Assembly: GCA_048497495.1 (NCBI GenBank)
Contig: JAFHCF010000135.1
Span: 1-47,231, forward strand
Direction: 5' to 3'
DNA: 47,231 nucleotides
DNA from: JAFHCF01 sp048497495
GTDB taxonomy: Bacteria > Pseudomonadota > Alphaproteobacteria > Rhizobiales > Ancalomicrobiaceae
The stretch's first letter is position 1, and each line of letters opens with the position of its first letter. Below, in pieces: positions 8,378 to 18,592 of this stretch. The notes under the pieces are model-generated. The model saw only the letters and a program-made list of their open reading frames with translations. It did not search any database and was not told the DNA's origin. The position numbers were made by a program, and so were the translations under genes.

Positions 8378-9510
8378 GCGGATCTCCTCGAGAGGTTCGG
8401 CGGCAGGGATTCGGCCGACGCGGAGGCGTCGGTGGATGACGCGGGGACCACCCATCCGTCTCGGACGACGAGGCGGGCGACGTCGCCTTCGCGGACTGCA
8501 TCGTGATCGGTGGTCTCGACGACGAGACGCAGGTCGGGACGGATGACGGGGCTCGCCTCGACGCGGGTGTGGCTGCCGCGGTAGACGACGCGGCCGAGCC
8601 GGACGGCGAGGCCCACACCGCCGTGTGGCGCCAATACGAGGTCGCGGGGGCGCAGGCAGATCGCCGCCCCGGGGCGCCGCGTCTCGCCCGGCGCGCAGCG
8701 CAGGTGCCACTCGGCCTCGAACAGCCGCACGGCGACCCGCCCGGCCTCGGGCGTGCCGGCGACCTCGCCCTCGACCACTTGGCCGCCGCCGACGAAGCCG
8801 GCGACCATGGCGCTCGCCGGTTCGCGATAGAGGCGACGCGGTTCGGCGATCTGGACGAGACGGCCGCGATCGAGGACGGCGATGCGATCGGCCAGCGCCA
8901 TGGCTTCCGCCTGGTCGTGGGTGACGTAGATCATGGTGGTGCCGGTGCGGCGATGGAACTCGGTGAAGGCGTCCTCCATCGCGGCGCGCAGATGGACGTC
9001 GAGATTGGCCAGCGGCTCGTCGAGCAGCACCAGCGAGGGCGAGGTGACGAGACAGCGGGCGAGCGCCACGCGCTGGCGCTGGCCGCCCGACAGGTCCGCC
9101 GGGCGGCGCTCGCCGAAGCCGGCGAGATCGACCGTGTCGAGCGCCGAGGCGATCCGCCGCCGACGGTCGTCCGCGCCGAAACCGGCGATCTTCAGCGCAT
9201 AGCCGACGTTCTCGGCGACGTTCATGTGCGGCCACAGCGCATAGGACTGGAAGACGATGCCGATCCGCCGCGCTTCCGGCGGCAGGTGCAGGCCGGGGGC
9301 GGAGACGAGGCGGTCGTCGATCGCGATGCTGCCCGAGCCGACCGTCTCGAATCCGGCGAGCAGCCGGAGCAGCGTCGTCTTGCCGCAACCGGACGGGCCG
9401 AGGACGGAGAGGAACTCTCCACGACGGACGTCGAGCGAGACGTCGTCGAGCACCCGCGTGCCTCCGAACGCCTTGCCAACGCCGGAAATGACCACACCGG
9501 TCTCGATCAT
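8374..9510 (-). CDS. ABC importer ATP-binding protein (FbpC/PotA type)
   Basis: A 378-residue ATPase. Walker A is GPSGCGKTT, Q-loop VFQSYALWPHMNVAENV, signature LSGGQRQRVALARCL and Walker B SLVLLDEPLANLD, with H-loop YVTHDQAEAMALADR. Residues beyond about 240 form the TOBE-like C-terminal domain found in importers of this class. The ATG at 9510 is chosen because homology begins at VVISGVGKAFGGTRVLDDVS and a GAGGCGG lies upstream; the 5' extension is not conserved. It is the first gene of a three-gene minus-strand operon. Confidence 0.92.
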   Translation of the reverse strand: MIETGVVISGVGKAFGGTRVLDDVSLDVRRGEFLSVLGPSGCGKTTLLRLLAGFETVGSGSIAIDDRLVSAPGLHLPPEARRIGIVFQSYALWPHMNVAENVGYALKIAGFGADDRRRRIASALDTVDLAGFGERRPADLSGGQRQRVALARCLVTSPSLVLLDEPLANLDVHLRAAMEDAFTEFHRRTGTTMIYVTHDQAEAMALADRIAVLDRGRLVQIAEPRRLYREPASAMVAGFVGGGQVVEGEVAGTPEAGRVAVRLFEAEWHLRCAPGETRRPGAAICLRPRDLVLAPHGGVGLAVRLGRVVYRGSHTRVEASPVIRPDLRLVVETTDHDAVREGDVARLVVRDGWVVPASSTDASASAESLPPNLSRRSA

Positions 9511-10177
9511 ATCCGCCTCGGAGGGAATTGTTGCGAGGCGTTCTCGATAGATGGGTTGCGTGACGCTCGGGTGACGCAAGGATGCCCCGGAAAGGCGATG
9601 CGCCGTGCGGGACGCCCCGATCACCATGCCACCCATACAGGGGGTTGCACTCGGGCTCGCGATGGACCGCCGAGGGATGGCGTCTGTCTTTCGGCGACAC
9701 TGGCGACAGGACGGCCGGCATCTCGGCGACGGGCGAGCATGCGGCGTTCGTCGAGGGTGAGGTGCGTGAACGAGCGGGGTAGCGATGTCACCAACGGCTG
9801 TTCTCAGCCAGAAATAGGGGCTTTTCGCATTTCAGAATAGAACCCACCCGCCTACTGTGTTGTTGCAATCGGTTTGAAACGTCCCTGGGGCTCGCAGACA
9901 CGTCTCGCGCCGCCCTCGACATGGTCGCAGCACCGGGCCTGCGTGAGGTCACCGGGCGCGGGCGGTATCGGCCCTGGGGGATCGGGTGATCCCGCCACTG
10001 CGGAAGCGGGAGCTCCCGGAATGGCGGATGGGCTGTGTCGGACCATGACCTGTGCCGAACAGCCCGATCCGACCTGCTCGCTACTTCTTGGAAAGATCCG
10101 TCGCAACGGGATCCCACAACAACCGGAGAAACTCCCGTGCCTCACTACGCTCGCCCGGTCGTTCGTCTGCTCTTTGC
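9511..10177. other. Long intergenic region with little recognisable content
   Basis: About 670 bp between divergent transcription units. The only signal is TTGCGT at 9556-9561 mirrored by ACGCAA at 9574-9579, close to the ABC operon start, a possible operator. A minus-strand frame ending near 9788 (ILKCEKPLFLAENSRW) looks like an insertion-sequence leftover but I cannot name it. Confidence 0.4.
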
Positions 10178-10224
10178 GTGACAGCCCTATCGAAATGCAC
10201 TATGGTCTAGCTAGTCTGTCTAGC
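10178..10224 (+). promoter_or_regulatory. Promoter and operator-like repeat of the phd-vapC pair
   Basis: GTGACA (10178-10183) and TATGGT (10201-10206), 17 bp apart, resemble a sigma-70 promoter. TCTAGC follows directly at 10206-10211 and again at 10219-10224, next to CTAG palindromes. Antitoxin binding at such a site would give the usual self-regulation. Confidence 0.5.
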
Positions 10225-10237
10225 TTGGGAGAGCCCC

Positions 10238-10492
10238 ATGAATTGGCCTCTGCAGGATGCCAAGAACCATTTTTCAAAAGTCGTCCGACAAGCCCGCTCA
10301 GACGGCCCACAAATCGTGACCGTGCGCGGTGAGCGCGCGGCCGTCATACTCTCCGCCGCCGATTACGATGCACTGTCGGCCGGCCGCAGAACCCTCGTCG
10401 ACGATCTCCTGTCGGGTCCAGGCTGGGACGCCGACATGGCGGAGACCGTCGAAGCGCGTGCCGAGACGCCGAGCCGGTCGTCGGAGTTCTGA
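10238..10492 (+). CDS. Phd/YefM-family antitoxin
   Basis: An 84-residue protein with the Phd/YefM N-terminal pattern W-x-L-Q-D-A-K-x-x-F-S-x-V-V-x-x-A, then PQIVTVRGERAAVILSAADYDAL. The N-terminal half binds operator DNA as a dimer and the C-terminal tail (residues 48-84) should wrap the toxin. Its stop codon is directly followed by the toxin ATG, so translation is coupled. It acts in the cytoplasm as neutraliser and autorepressor. Confidence 0.92.
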   Translation: MNWPLQDAKNHFSKVVRQARSDGPQIVTVRGERAAVILSAADYDALSAGRRTLVDDLLSGPGWDADMAETVEARAETPSRSSEF

Positions 10493-10900
10493 ATGTACCT
10501 CGTCGATACCAATGTGATCTCCGAGGCCCGCCGGGGTTCGGCCGAGGCGACGACATGGCTTCGCAGCGTCGACCCGACCACGATCTACCTCAGTGCTCTG
10601 ACGCTGGGCGAGATCATGCGGGGTATCGCTCTGAAGCAGAAGGCCGACCCGAAGGCTGCAAGTCACCTCGCGGAGTGGCTCCGCCGGCTACGCCACGACC
10701 ATGCCTCTCGTATTCTGCCGATCACCGACCAGATCGCCGTCGAATGGGGTCGCATTGCGGCGATCCGTCCGCGCGGCGACATCGATGGCCTGATCGCCGC
10801 GACCGCGATCGTCCACGATCTGATCGTGGTGACACGCAACGTCGCCGACTTCGCCGACACCGGCACAGCTTTGATCAATCCATGGGATCGGAGCAGCTGA
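10493..10900 (+). CDS. vapC: PIN-domain toxin (VapC/FitB-like ribonuclease)
   Basis: A 135-residue PIN-domain protein. The acidic residues that bind Mg2+ are visible: Asp5 in MYLVDTNVISE with Glu11, Glu42 in TLGEIMRGI, Asp97 in DGLIAATAIVHDL and Asp115 in TRNVADF. Length and motif order fit VapC/FitB endoribonucleases, which cut tRNA or rRNA loops when freed from the antitoxin. It follows the Phd-type antitoxin gene with no gap. All catalytic positions look intact, so the module is probably active. Confidence 0.92.
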   Translation: MYLVDTNVISEARRGSAEATTWLRSVDPTTIYLSALTLGEIMRGIALKQKADPKAASHLAEWLRRLRHDHASRILPITDQIAVEWGRIAAIRPRGDIDGLIAATAIVHDLIVVTRNVADFADTGTALINPWDRSS

Positions 10901-11057
10901 AACGACGGCCGCACTCCGCGACGACATTGCCCGGCCGATCCATAACCGAAGCTCTTTCATGTACTTTCCCTTTTGGGGGTCGGTAAAGGCAGCGTGAACG
11001 CCGGTGTATAGGATCGCGCCCGGCTCCCGTCGAAATCGAACTCGAGACGTCCCTGCT

Positions 11058-11134
11058 GTGAATCGGCGTGGGGTTTCCAGGCCGATCGACGTTCCAAATC
11101 GTTGATTTCATTTGAATCAGTGGGGTCAATCGGC
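11058..11134 (+). repeat. Dispersed ~75-bp intergenic repeat, copy R2
   Basis: Begins GTGAATCGGCGTGGGGTTTC and ends GTGGGGTCAATCGGCGG, parallel to R1 and R3. It lies between the vapC gene and the 3' end of the transaminase gene; the rest of the 10,901-11,256 gap shows only a 7-bp hairpin at 11,237-11,254. Confidence 0.8.
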
Positions 11135-11236
11135 GGCGCCGATCTCCCAGCCGGGCGGTCGACCACCGACCACCCGGCAGGCCGGTAGCGGATCGCCGAC
11201 GGGGGCTTTTGTCCGGGGGGTGATCGCTTCCCGATG

Positions 11237-11254
11237 CCGACCGTGGCCGGTCGG
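11237..11254 (-). terminator. Hairpin just downstream of the transaminase gene
   Basis: CCGACCG (11237-11243) and CGGTCGG (11248-11254) form a 7-bp stem with a 4-nt loop, 2 bp past the minus-strand stop codon. There is no T-run, so termination is likely weak or Rho-dependent. Confidence 0.4.
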
Positions 11255-11256
11255 GA

Positions 11257-12123
11257 CTATCGCGCTCGATCGCGCGCCTCGCGCCGGGCGAAGTCGATGT
11301 AGATCTCGCGCAGGCGCGTGGCGACCGGGCCCGGTTTGCCGGTGCCGATCGGCTGTCCATCGATCCGGACGATCGGATAGAGGAAGGTCGAGGCCGAGGA
11401 CATGAAGGCTTCCGAAGCGGCGAGCGCCTCGGCGATGGTGAAGGCGCGCTCCTCGATCCGGATCGCGCCTTCGGTGGCGAGCGCCATCAGCGCCTTGCGG
11501 GTGCAGCCCGGTAGGATGGCGGTGGAGTTCGAACGGGTGACGACGGTGCCGTCGGCGGTAACGATGAAGGCGGTCGAGGAGGCACCCTCGGTGACGTGGC
11601 CGTCGCGCACCATCCAGGCCTCGAAACACCCGGCGTCCGATGCAGCCTGTTTGGCCAAGACCTGGGCCAGCAGCGACACGCTCTTGATGTCACACCGGGT
11701 CCACCGCAGATCCGGCACGCTCTTGACCGCGACGCCGGTCACCGCCGCTGGCGAGGCGACGATCGACTTCTCCTGAGTGAACATGAACAACGTCGGCTTC
11801 GCCGCCTTGGGGAAGCCGAACTCCCGCTCGGCCACCCCACGCGTCACCTGGATGTAGACCACCCCCTCGATCAGCCGGTTGCGGGCGATCAGTTCCTTCT
11901 GGATTTCGACCAGCTCGGCGATGGTGACCGGCAGCGCCAGCGAGATTTCGCCGACCGACCGCTCCAGGCGCGCGAGGTGGCTCGCATTGTCGACCAAGCC
12001 GCCGTCGAGCACGGCGGAGACCTCGTAGATGCCGTCGCCGAAGACGAAGCCACGGTCGAGCGGCGAGATGCGGGCCTCGGCCAAGGGAACGAACTCTCCG
12101 TCGAGATGGGCGATGCGGGTCAA
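11257..12123 (-). CDS. D-amino-acid transaminase (class IV PLP enzyme)
   Basis: A 288-residue fold-type IV aminotransferase. The PLP lysine is Lys147 in RWTRCDIKSVSLLAQ, and the N-terminal PLDRGFVFGDGIYEV and TEGASSTAFIV stretches are typical of D-alanine/D-amino-acid transaminases. The reaction is D-amino acid plus 2-oxo acid giving 2-oxo acid plus another D-amino acid. The start is TTG at 12,123, supported by GAGGAGAG five bases upstream; no in-frame ATG fits. It is divergent from the RpiR regulator and the peptide-uptake operon, and would process D-amino acids released by their peptidases. Confidence 0.88.
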   Translation of the reverse strand: MTRIAHLDGEFVPLAEARISPLDRGFVFGDGIYEVSAVLDGGLVDNASHLARLERSVGEISLALPVTIAELVEIQKELIARNRLIEGVVYIQVTRGVAEREFGFPKAAKPTLFMFTQEKSIVASPAAVTGVAVKSVPDLRWTRCDIKSVSLLAQVLAKQAASDAGCFEAWMVRDGHVTEGASSTAFIVTADGTVVTRSNSTAILPGCTRKALMALATEGAIRIEERAFTIAEALAASEAFMSSASTFLYPIVRIDGQPIGTGKPGPVATRLREIYIDFARREARDRAR

Positions 12124-12267
12124 GGGAACTCTCCTCGGTTACGACCGGAAGCGGAGCCGACGATCGGCGCGCGACGCGCACTTTGCACATGTTCCGGGGC
12201 TTCTGGAGCCGGAACGGACGCGGATCGGCCATGCGCGATCGCGCGCCGTGCTCATGTGATGAGCAAT

Positions 12268-12325
12268 CTGCATGAAAATTTCAATTGCAATCCGAGCCGA
12301 ATTTGGATGTTTTATTTTCATCGCC
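12268..12325 (+). promoter_or_regulatory. AT-rich palindromic region between transaminase and RpiR genes
   Basis: TGAAAATTTCA is a perfect palindrome near 12,273, followed by CAATTG and an ATTTTCA half-site near 12,315. MurR/RpiR regulators bind palindromes of this general kind, so this is the likely operator controlling the divergent genes. If so, the translation start of the regulator is the ATG at 12,328 rather than an upstream one. Confidence 0.5.
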
Positions 12326-12327
12326 GG

Positions 12328-13238
12328 ATGGAGCCGCCCTTGGCCGAAGCCTCTCTCAAAGCCCTGATCCTCACCGTGCGTGACGACATGACGCCGATGC
12401 ACGGGCGTATCGCCGACTATTGCCTCGCCAATCCGCTGGCCGCCGGCACGATGGGAATCGAGGAGTTGGCGGTGGCGGCGGACGTATCGTCCGCGACGGT
12501 CAATCGCTTCACCCGCGCCCTCGGGCTCGACGGCTTCGCCGACTTCCGGGCGCTCGCCGTCGCCGACATCCACCGACTGATGACGCAGGAAGAGAAGCTC
12601 GAGGCCCAAGCCGGCCATCCGCAGACCGACATCACCATCGTCGAGGATTCCTTCGATGCCGCCCTCTTCGATCTGAAACGGACGCGCGAGACCCTCGATG
12701 CCGCGACGTGGGGCGCGGCTGTGGAAGCGATCCGCGGCGCCGGACGCGTGGTCCTCATCGGGTTCGGCCTCGCCGCGGTGCTGGTCGACCTCCTCGCCGA
12801 CATGATCGCCCCCTATTGCCGGGCGCAGATCGTCTTCGACGGTCGCGGCGGCCCCGAGCGCATCCTGCGCCGCTCGATCGGAGTGGGCGCGGGCGATCTG
12901 GTGATCGCCGTCACCCTGCCGCGTTATTCGCAGGCTACCCTCGACCATGTGGCACAGATGCGGATGCAGGGTGCCGCGGTGTTGGGGATCACCGATGCCG
13001 AAACCTCACCGTTGACGCCGCTCTGCGATCTCAAGCTTCTCGCCGTGTCGCAACACCCGCTGCTTCATGCATCGCCGACCGCGGTCGTCGCGATCTTCGA
13101 GGCGCTCTACGCGCTGCTCGCGGCCAGGACGCAGAACCCGCGCGAGGCAGCCGAGGTGGCTCGTCGTATCCGCCCCCACCTGCACATCGATCCGACGCCC
13201 GCCGATCCGACCAGCATCGCCGCCTCGAGGACGACCGA

Positions 13239-13242
<4 letters not shown>
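12328..13242 (+). CDS. MurR/RpiR-family transcriptional regulator
   Basis: A 304-residue protein (from MEPPLAEASLKA) with an N-terminal HTH_6 domain, including GIEELAVAADVSSATVNRFTRALGLDGFADFRALA, and a C-terminal SIS sugar-phosphate-isomerase fold (GAGRVVLIGFGLAAVLVDLLA, then VIAVTLPRYSQATLDHVAQMRMQGAAVLGITD). RpiR proteins sense phosphorylated sugars or cell-wall fragments. An in-frame ATG at 12,307 would add seven residues. The gene overlaps the fused ATPase gene by 4 bp, so the regulator heads the peptide-uptake operon and probably controls it and the divergent transaminase gene. Confidence 0.9.
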
Positions 13243-15107
<1,865 letters not shown>

Positions 15108-15134
15108 TCCACCGAAGAAAAAGGAGCCAGTCCC

Positions 15135-16661
15135 ATGCGCATTCGTGAGATCCTCTTGGCCGGCGCCGTCGCCGCGGCGTTCATCGCGCCGGGCGCCGCC
15201 GGCGCGAAACCCCTCGTCGTCGGCATTCCCGACAACCTGACCGGTCTCGATCCGACCAATGTCAACGACACGCTGTCGCAGACGTCGCTGCGCCTCGTCT
15301 ATCAGGGCCTGTTCGGCTTCGATCACGAGATGAAGCTGCAGCCGTTGCTCGCCGAGAGCTTCGAGTCCAACGACACCGCGACCGAGTTCACCTTCCGCCT
15401 GCGCAAGGGCGTCAAGTTCCACGACGGCAGCGATTTCGACGCGGCCGCCGTCAAGATCAACATCGAGCGCCTCGCCAATCCCGACAACAAGCTGTCGCGC
15501 CGCTCGCTGGTGTCGATGGTCGACCATGTCGACGTGATCGACAGCCATACCGCCAAGGTGGTGCTGAAGAGCCCCTTCGGCGCCCTGCCGAACTCGCTCG
15601 CCCATCCCGGCGCGATGATGCTCTCGCCCGCCGCGCTGGAGAAATACGGCAAGGACATCGGCCGCAATCCGGTCGGCACCGGGCCGTTCCAGTTCGTCCG
15701 CTGGGCGGCCGACACCTTCGAGGTCAAGAAGTTCGACGGCTATTGGAAGAAGGGCACGCCCAAGGTCGAAGGCGTCACCATCCGCTCGGTGCCGGAGAGC
15801 GGCGCCCGCTTCGCCATGCTGCAGGCCGGTGAAATCCAGTATGCGCCCAACTTCCCGACCGAGCTGATCGTCCCGGCCGAGAAGAACACCAACCTGCTGG
15901 TCGTCAAGGAACCGTCGATCGTCGGTTGGTACGTGGCGCTCAACAACATGAAGAAGCCCTATGACGACGTCCGCGTCCGCAAGGCGCTGAACCACGCGGT
16001 CGACAAGAACGCCTTCTGCAAGATCGTCTATTCCGGCTACTGCACCCCGCTCGACAGCCCGGCGCCGAAGCTCCTCGGCTTCCACGTCACCCAGGGCGAA
16101 TATGCCTTCGACGTCGCCAAGGCCAAGGCGCTGCTCGCCGAAGCCGGCCTCCCGAACGGCTTCCAAGCCGAGATGTTCTCCAACAACAACTCGGTGTCGA
16201 TCCGCGCCCTGCAGTTCCTCCAGCAGCAGCTCGCCCAGGTCGGCGTCAAGGTGACCGTCCAGCCGCTCGAGGCCGGCGTCGCCGCGCAGAAGATCTGGTC
16301 GGTGCAGAAGCCGGAAGACGCCACGGTGCAGATGCAGTACGGCGGTTGGTCGTCGTCGACCGGTGACGCCGACTGGGGTCTGCGTCCGCTGCTGTGGGGC
16401 AAGGGTTTCCCGCCGGCGCTCTTCAACGTCGCCTACTACAAGAACGACGCCGTCGACGCCGCCCTCGAGGGCGCCATCGGCACCGCCGATCCGAAGAAGC
16501 GCGCCGATTTCTATGCCGCCGCGCAGAAGCAGATCTGGGGCGACGCGCCGTGGATCTTCCTCGGCGAGATCCAGAACGTCTCGGCCCAGGCGAAGTCGCT
16601 CTCCGGCGTCTACATGCTGCCGGATCGCGGCTACATGCTGGAAGACGCCGAGTTCAAATGA
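15135..16661 (+). CDS. Peptide/glutathione-type periplasmic binding protein (SBP family 5)
   Basis: A 508-residue family 5 solute-binding protein. Signal peptide MRIREILLAGAVAAAFIAPG, cleaved near AGA/KPLVV. Family marks are TEFTFRLRKGVKFHDGSDFDAAAVKINIERL, NPVGTGPFQFVRW and ALNNMKKPYDDVRVRKALNHAVD. A strong AAGGAG ribosome site precedes the ATG. It is closest in style to GsiB/DppA-like proteins that bind short peptides or glutathione. Given the D-aminopeptidase genes downstream, D-residue-containing peptides are a reasonable guess. Confidence 0.93.
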   Translation: MRIREILLAGAVAAAFIAPGAAGAKPLVVGIPDNLTGLDPTNVNDTLSQTSLRLVYQGLFGFDHEMKLQPLLAESFESNDTATEFTFRLRKGVKFHDGSDFDAAAVKINIERLANPDNKLSRRSLVSMVDHVDVIDSHTAKVVLKSPFGALPNSLAHPGAMMLSPAALEKYGKDIGRNPVGTGPFQFVRWAADTFEVKKFDGYWKKGTPKVEGVTIRSVPESGARFAMLQAGEIQYAPNFPTELIVPAEKNTNLLVVKEPSIVGWYVALNNMKKPYDDVRVRKALNHAVDKNAFCKIVYSGYCTPLDSPAPKLLGFHVTQGEYAFDVAKAKALLAEAGLPNGFQAEMFSNNNSVSIRALQFLQQQLAQVGVKVTVQPLEAGVAAQKIWSVQKPEDATVQMQYGGWSSSTGDADWGLRPLLWGKGFPPALFNVAYYKNDAVDAALEGAIGTADPKKRADFYAAAQKQIWGDAPWIFLGEIQNVSAQAKSLSGVYMLPDRGYMLEDAEFK

Positions 16662-16705
16662 TCGACGCAGCCCGCGACCGGGTCATCGACCCGATCGCCC
16701 GATCT

Positions 16706-16777
16706 CCGGCGTCGCCCATCCCGGGCGGCGCCTCTCACCCGGCCGGCGTCGCCCATCCCGGGCGGCGCCTCTCACCC
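16706..16777 (+). repeat. Two perfect 35-bp tandem repeats forming hairpins
   Basis: A 35-bp unit at 16,706-16,740 is repeated exactly at 16,743-16,777. Each unit contains CGCCC-ATCCC-GGGCG, a 5-bp stem. It fills the gap between the binding-protein gene and the dppB start. Such hairpins often protect the 3' end of binding-protein mRNA and lower downstream expression. Confidence 0.8.
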
Positions 16778-16786
16778 GGATCGCCC

Positions 16787-17707
16787 ATGCTCGAATTTCT
16801 CCTCAGACGTCTTCTCGGCACGCTTCCGGTGATCTTCGTGATCTCCTTGGTGGTCTTCGCCTTCGTGCACCTGTTGCCGGGCGATCCGGCGCGCCTCGTC
16901 GCCGGTCCCGAGGCCAGTCTCGAGGACGTCGACGCGGTGCGCCAGTCGCTCGGGCTCGAAGGGCCGATCTGGGAGCAATATGGCCGGTTCGCCAGCCGCG
17001 CCGTGGTCGGCGATTTCGGCATGTCGCTGAAGAGCAAGCGCCCGGTGGTCACCGAGATCGGCGAGCGGATCGGCCCGACCGTCTGGCTCACCGTCTTCGC
17101 CATGGCCTGGGCGACCACCTTCGGCCTGATGATCGGCGTCTTTTCGGCGGTCCAGCGCGGCCGCTGGCCCGACTGGGGCGGCATGTTCGTCGCCGTCGCC
17201 GGGATCTCCTTCCCCTCCTTCTGGCTCGGTCTCCTGATGATCGACCTCTTCTCGGTGCGTCTCGGCTGGTTGCCCACCGGCGGCTACGGCACCTGGGCCC
17301 ATTTCGTCATGCCGTCCTTCACCCTCGGTCTCGGGGTGGCGGCGGTGATGGCACGCTTCACCCGCTCCGCCTTCGTCGAGATCTCCCGCGAGGACTACGT
17401 GCGTACCGCCCGCGCCAAGGGCGTGCCGGAGAAACTGGTGGTGTGGAAACACACGTTGCGCAATGCGTTGGTGCCGGTCATCACCATGGTCGGCCTGCAG
17501 TTCGGCTTCCTGCTCGGCGGCTCGATCGTGGTCGAGACGGTGTTCTCCTGGCCCGGGCTCGGCCGGCTGTTGGTCGATTCGGTCTCCTACCGCGACTATC
17601 CGGTGATTCAAGCCGAGATCCTGCTGTTCTCGATCGAGTTCATTCTCATCAACCTCGCCGTCGACGTGCTCTATGCGCTGGTCAATCCGGAGATCCGCTT
17701 CAAATGA
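16787..17707 (+). CDS. Peptide ABC transporter permease DppB
   Basis: A 306-residue permease with six spans. MLEFLLRRLLGTLPVIFVISLVVFAFVHLLPGDPA is the classic DppB N-terminus, and EISREDYVRTARAKGVPEKLVVWKHTLRNALVP is the EAA loop that docks on the ATPase. I chose the ATG at 16,787; an open frame starting at 16,659 runs through the 35-bp repeats and is unlikely to be translated into real protein. It overlaps dppC by 4 bp. Confidence 0.94.
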   Translation: MLEFLLRRLLGTLPVIFVISLVVFAFVHLLPGDPARLVAGPEASLEDVDAVRQSLGLEGPIWEQYGRFASRAVVGDFGMSLKSKRPVVTEIGERIGPTVWLTVFAMAWATTFGLMIGVFSAVQRGRWPDWGGMFVAVAGISFPSFWLGLLMIDLFSVRLGWLPTGGYGTWAHFVMPSFTLGLGVAAVMARFTRSAFVEISREDYVRTARAKGVPEKLVVWKHTLRNALVPVITMVGLQFGFLLGGSIVVETVFSWPGLGRLLVDSVSYRDYPVIQAEILLFSIEFILINLAVDVLYALVNPEIRFK

Positions 17708-18588
17708 GCGACGCGACTTCCTCGCCCGTCGTCGCCGCTCAGGCGACCCGCACGCCCTTCGGGGAATTCTGGCGCCGCTTCCGCCGCCGCAAGGTCGCCG
17801 TCGCCGCCGGGCTCTTTCTCACGCTTCTGGTGCTCGCGGCGATCGCCGCCCCGTGGATCGCCCCCTTCGACCCGGCGACGCCCGACTACAACGCCGTTCT
17901 CGAGGGGCCGAGCGCGCTGCATTGGACCGGCACCGACCCCTACGGCCGCGACGTCTTCAGCCGCATCGTCTGGGGCGCGCGCATCTCGCTCGCCGTCGGC
18001 TTCCTGTCGGTGAGCCTCGGCGGGCTGGTCGGCGTCACCCTCGGCGTGCTCTCCGGCTATCGCGGCGGCTTCACCGATACGCTGATCATGCGCATCTGCG
18101 ACGTGCTCCTCGCCTTCCCCGGCATTCTGCTCGCCATCGGCGTCATCGCCATCCTCGGCCCCGGCATCGACAACGTCATCTATGCGGTGGCGGTGTTCTC
18201 GGTGCCGGTCTTCGCCCGTCTGGCGCGAGGGTCGACGCTGAGCCTGAAACGCGCCGTCTACATCGAAGCGGCGCGGGCGATCGGCGTCTCCGATGTCGTC
18301 ATCATGGCGCGTCACCTGCTGCCCGGCGCGCTGCCCAACGTCATCGTCTACTTCTCGATGCGCATCGGCACGTCGATCCTGACGGCGGCGAGCCTGTCCT
18401 TCATCGGCCTCGGGGCTCAGCCACCCAGCCCGGAATGGGGCGCCATGCTCGCCGACGGCCGCAACTACATCGGCGTCGCCGATCACGTGACGCTCTATCC
18501 CGGTCTCGCCATCTTCGTCACCGTGCTCGCCTTCAACCTCTTCGGCGACGGTCTGCGCGACGCGCTCGATCCCAAACTGCAAGGCTGA
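17704..18588 (+). CDS. Peptide ABC transporter permease DppC
   Basis: A 294-residue permease. The cytosolic FWRRFRRRKVAVAAGLFL start, the FDPATPDY-HWTGTDPYGRDVFSRIVWGARISL segment and the EAA loop YIEAARAIGVSDVVIMARHLLPG are those of DppC/OppC/GsiD. It forms the heterodimeric channel with DppB. Start codon overlaps the dppB stop (ATGA). Confidence 0.94.
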   Translation: MSDATSSPVVAAQATRTPFGEFWRRFRRRKVAVAAGLFLTLLVLAAIAAPWIAPFDPATPDYNAVLEGPSALHWTGTDPYGRDVFSRIVWGARISLAVGFLSVSLGGLVGVTLGVLSGYRGGFTDTLIMRICDVLLAFPGILLAIGVIAILGPGIDNVIYAVAVFSVPVFARLARGSTLSLKRAVYIEAARAIGVSDVVIMARHLLPGALPNVIVYFSMRIGTSILTAASLSFIGLGAQPPSPEWGAMLADGRNYIGVADHVTLYPGLAIFVTVLAFNLFGDGLRDALDPKLQG

Positions 18589-18592
18589 ATCG

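Noticed and set aside
9788..10117. Minus-strand frame ending ILKCEKPLFLAENSRW
   Set aside because: No family match, poor start, and composition unlike the true genes; at most an unidentified insertion-sequence leftover.
16706..16777. CRISPR-like direct repeats
   Set aside because: Only two copies with a 2-bp gap and no spacers or cas genes.
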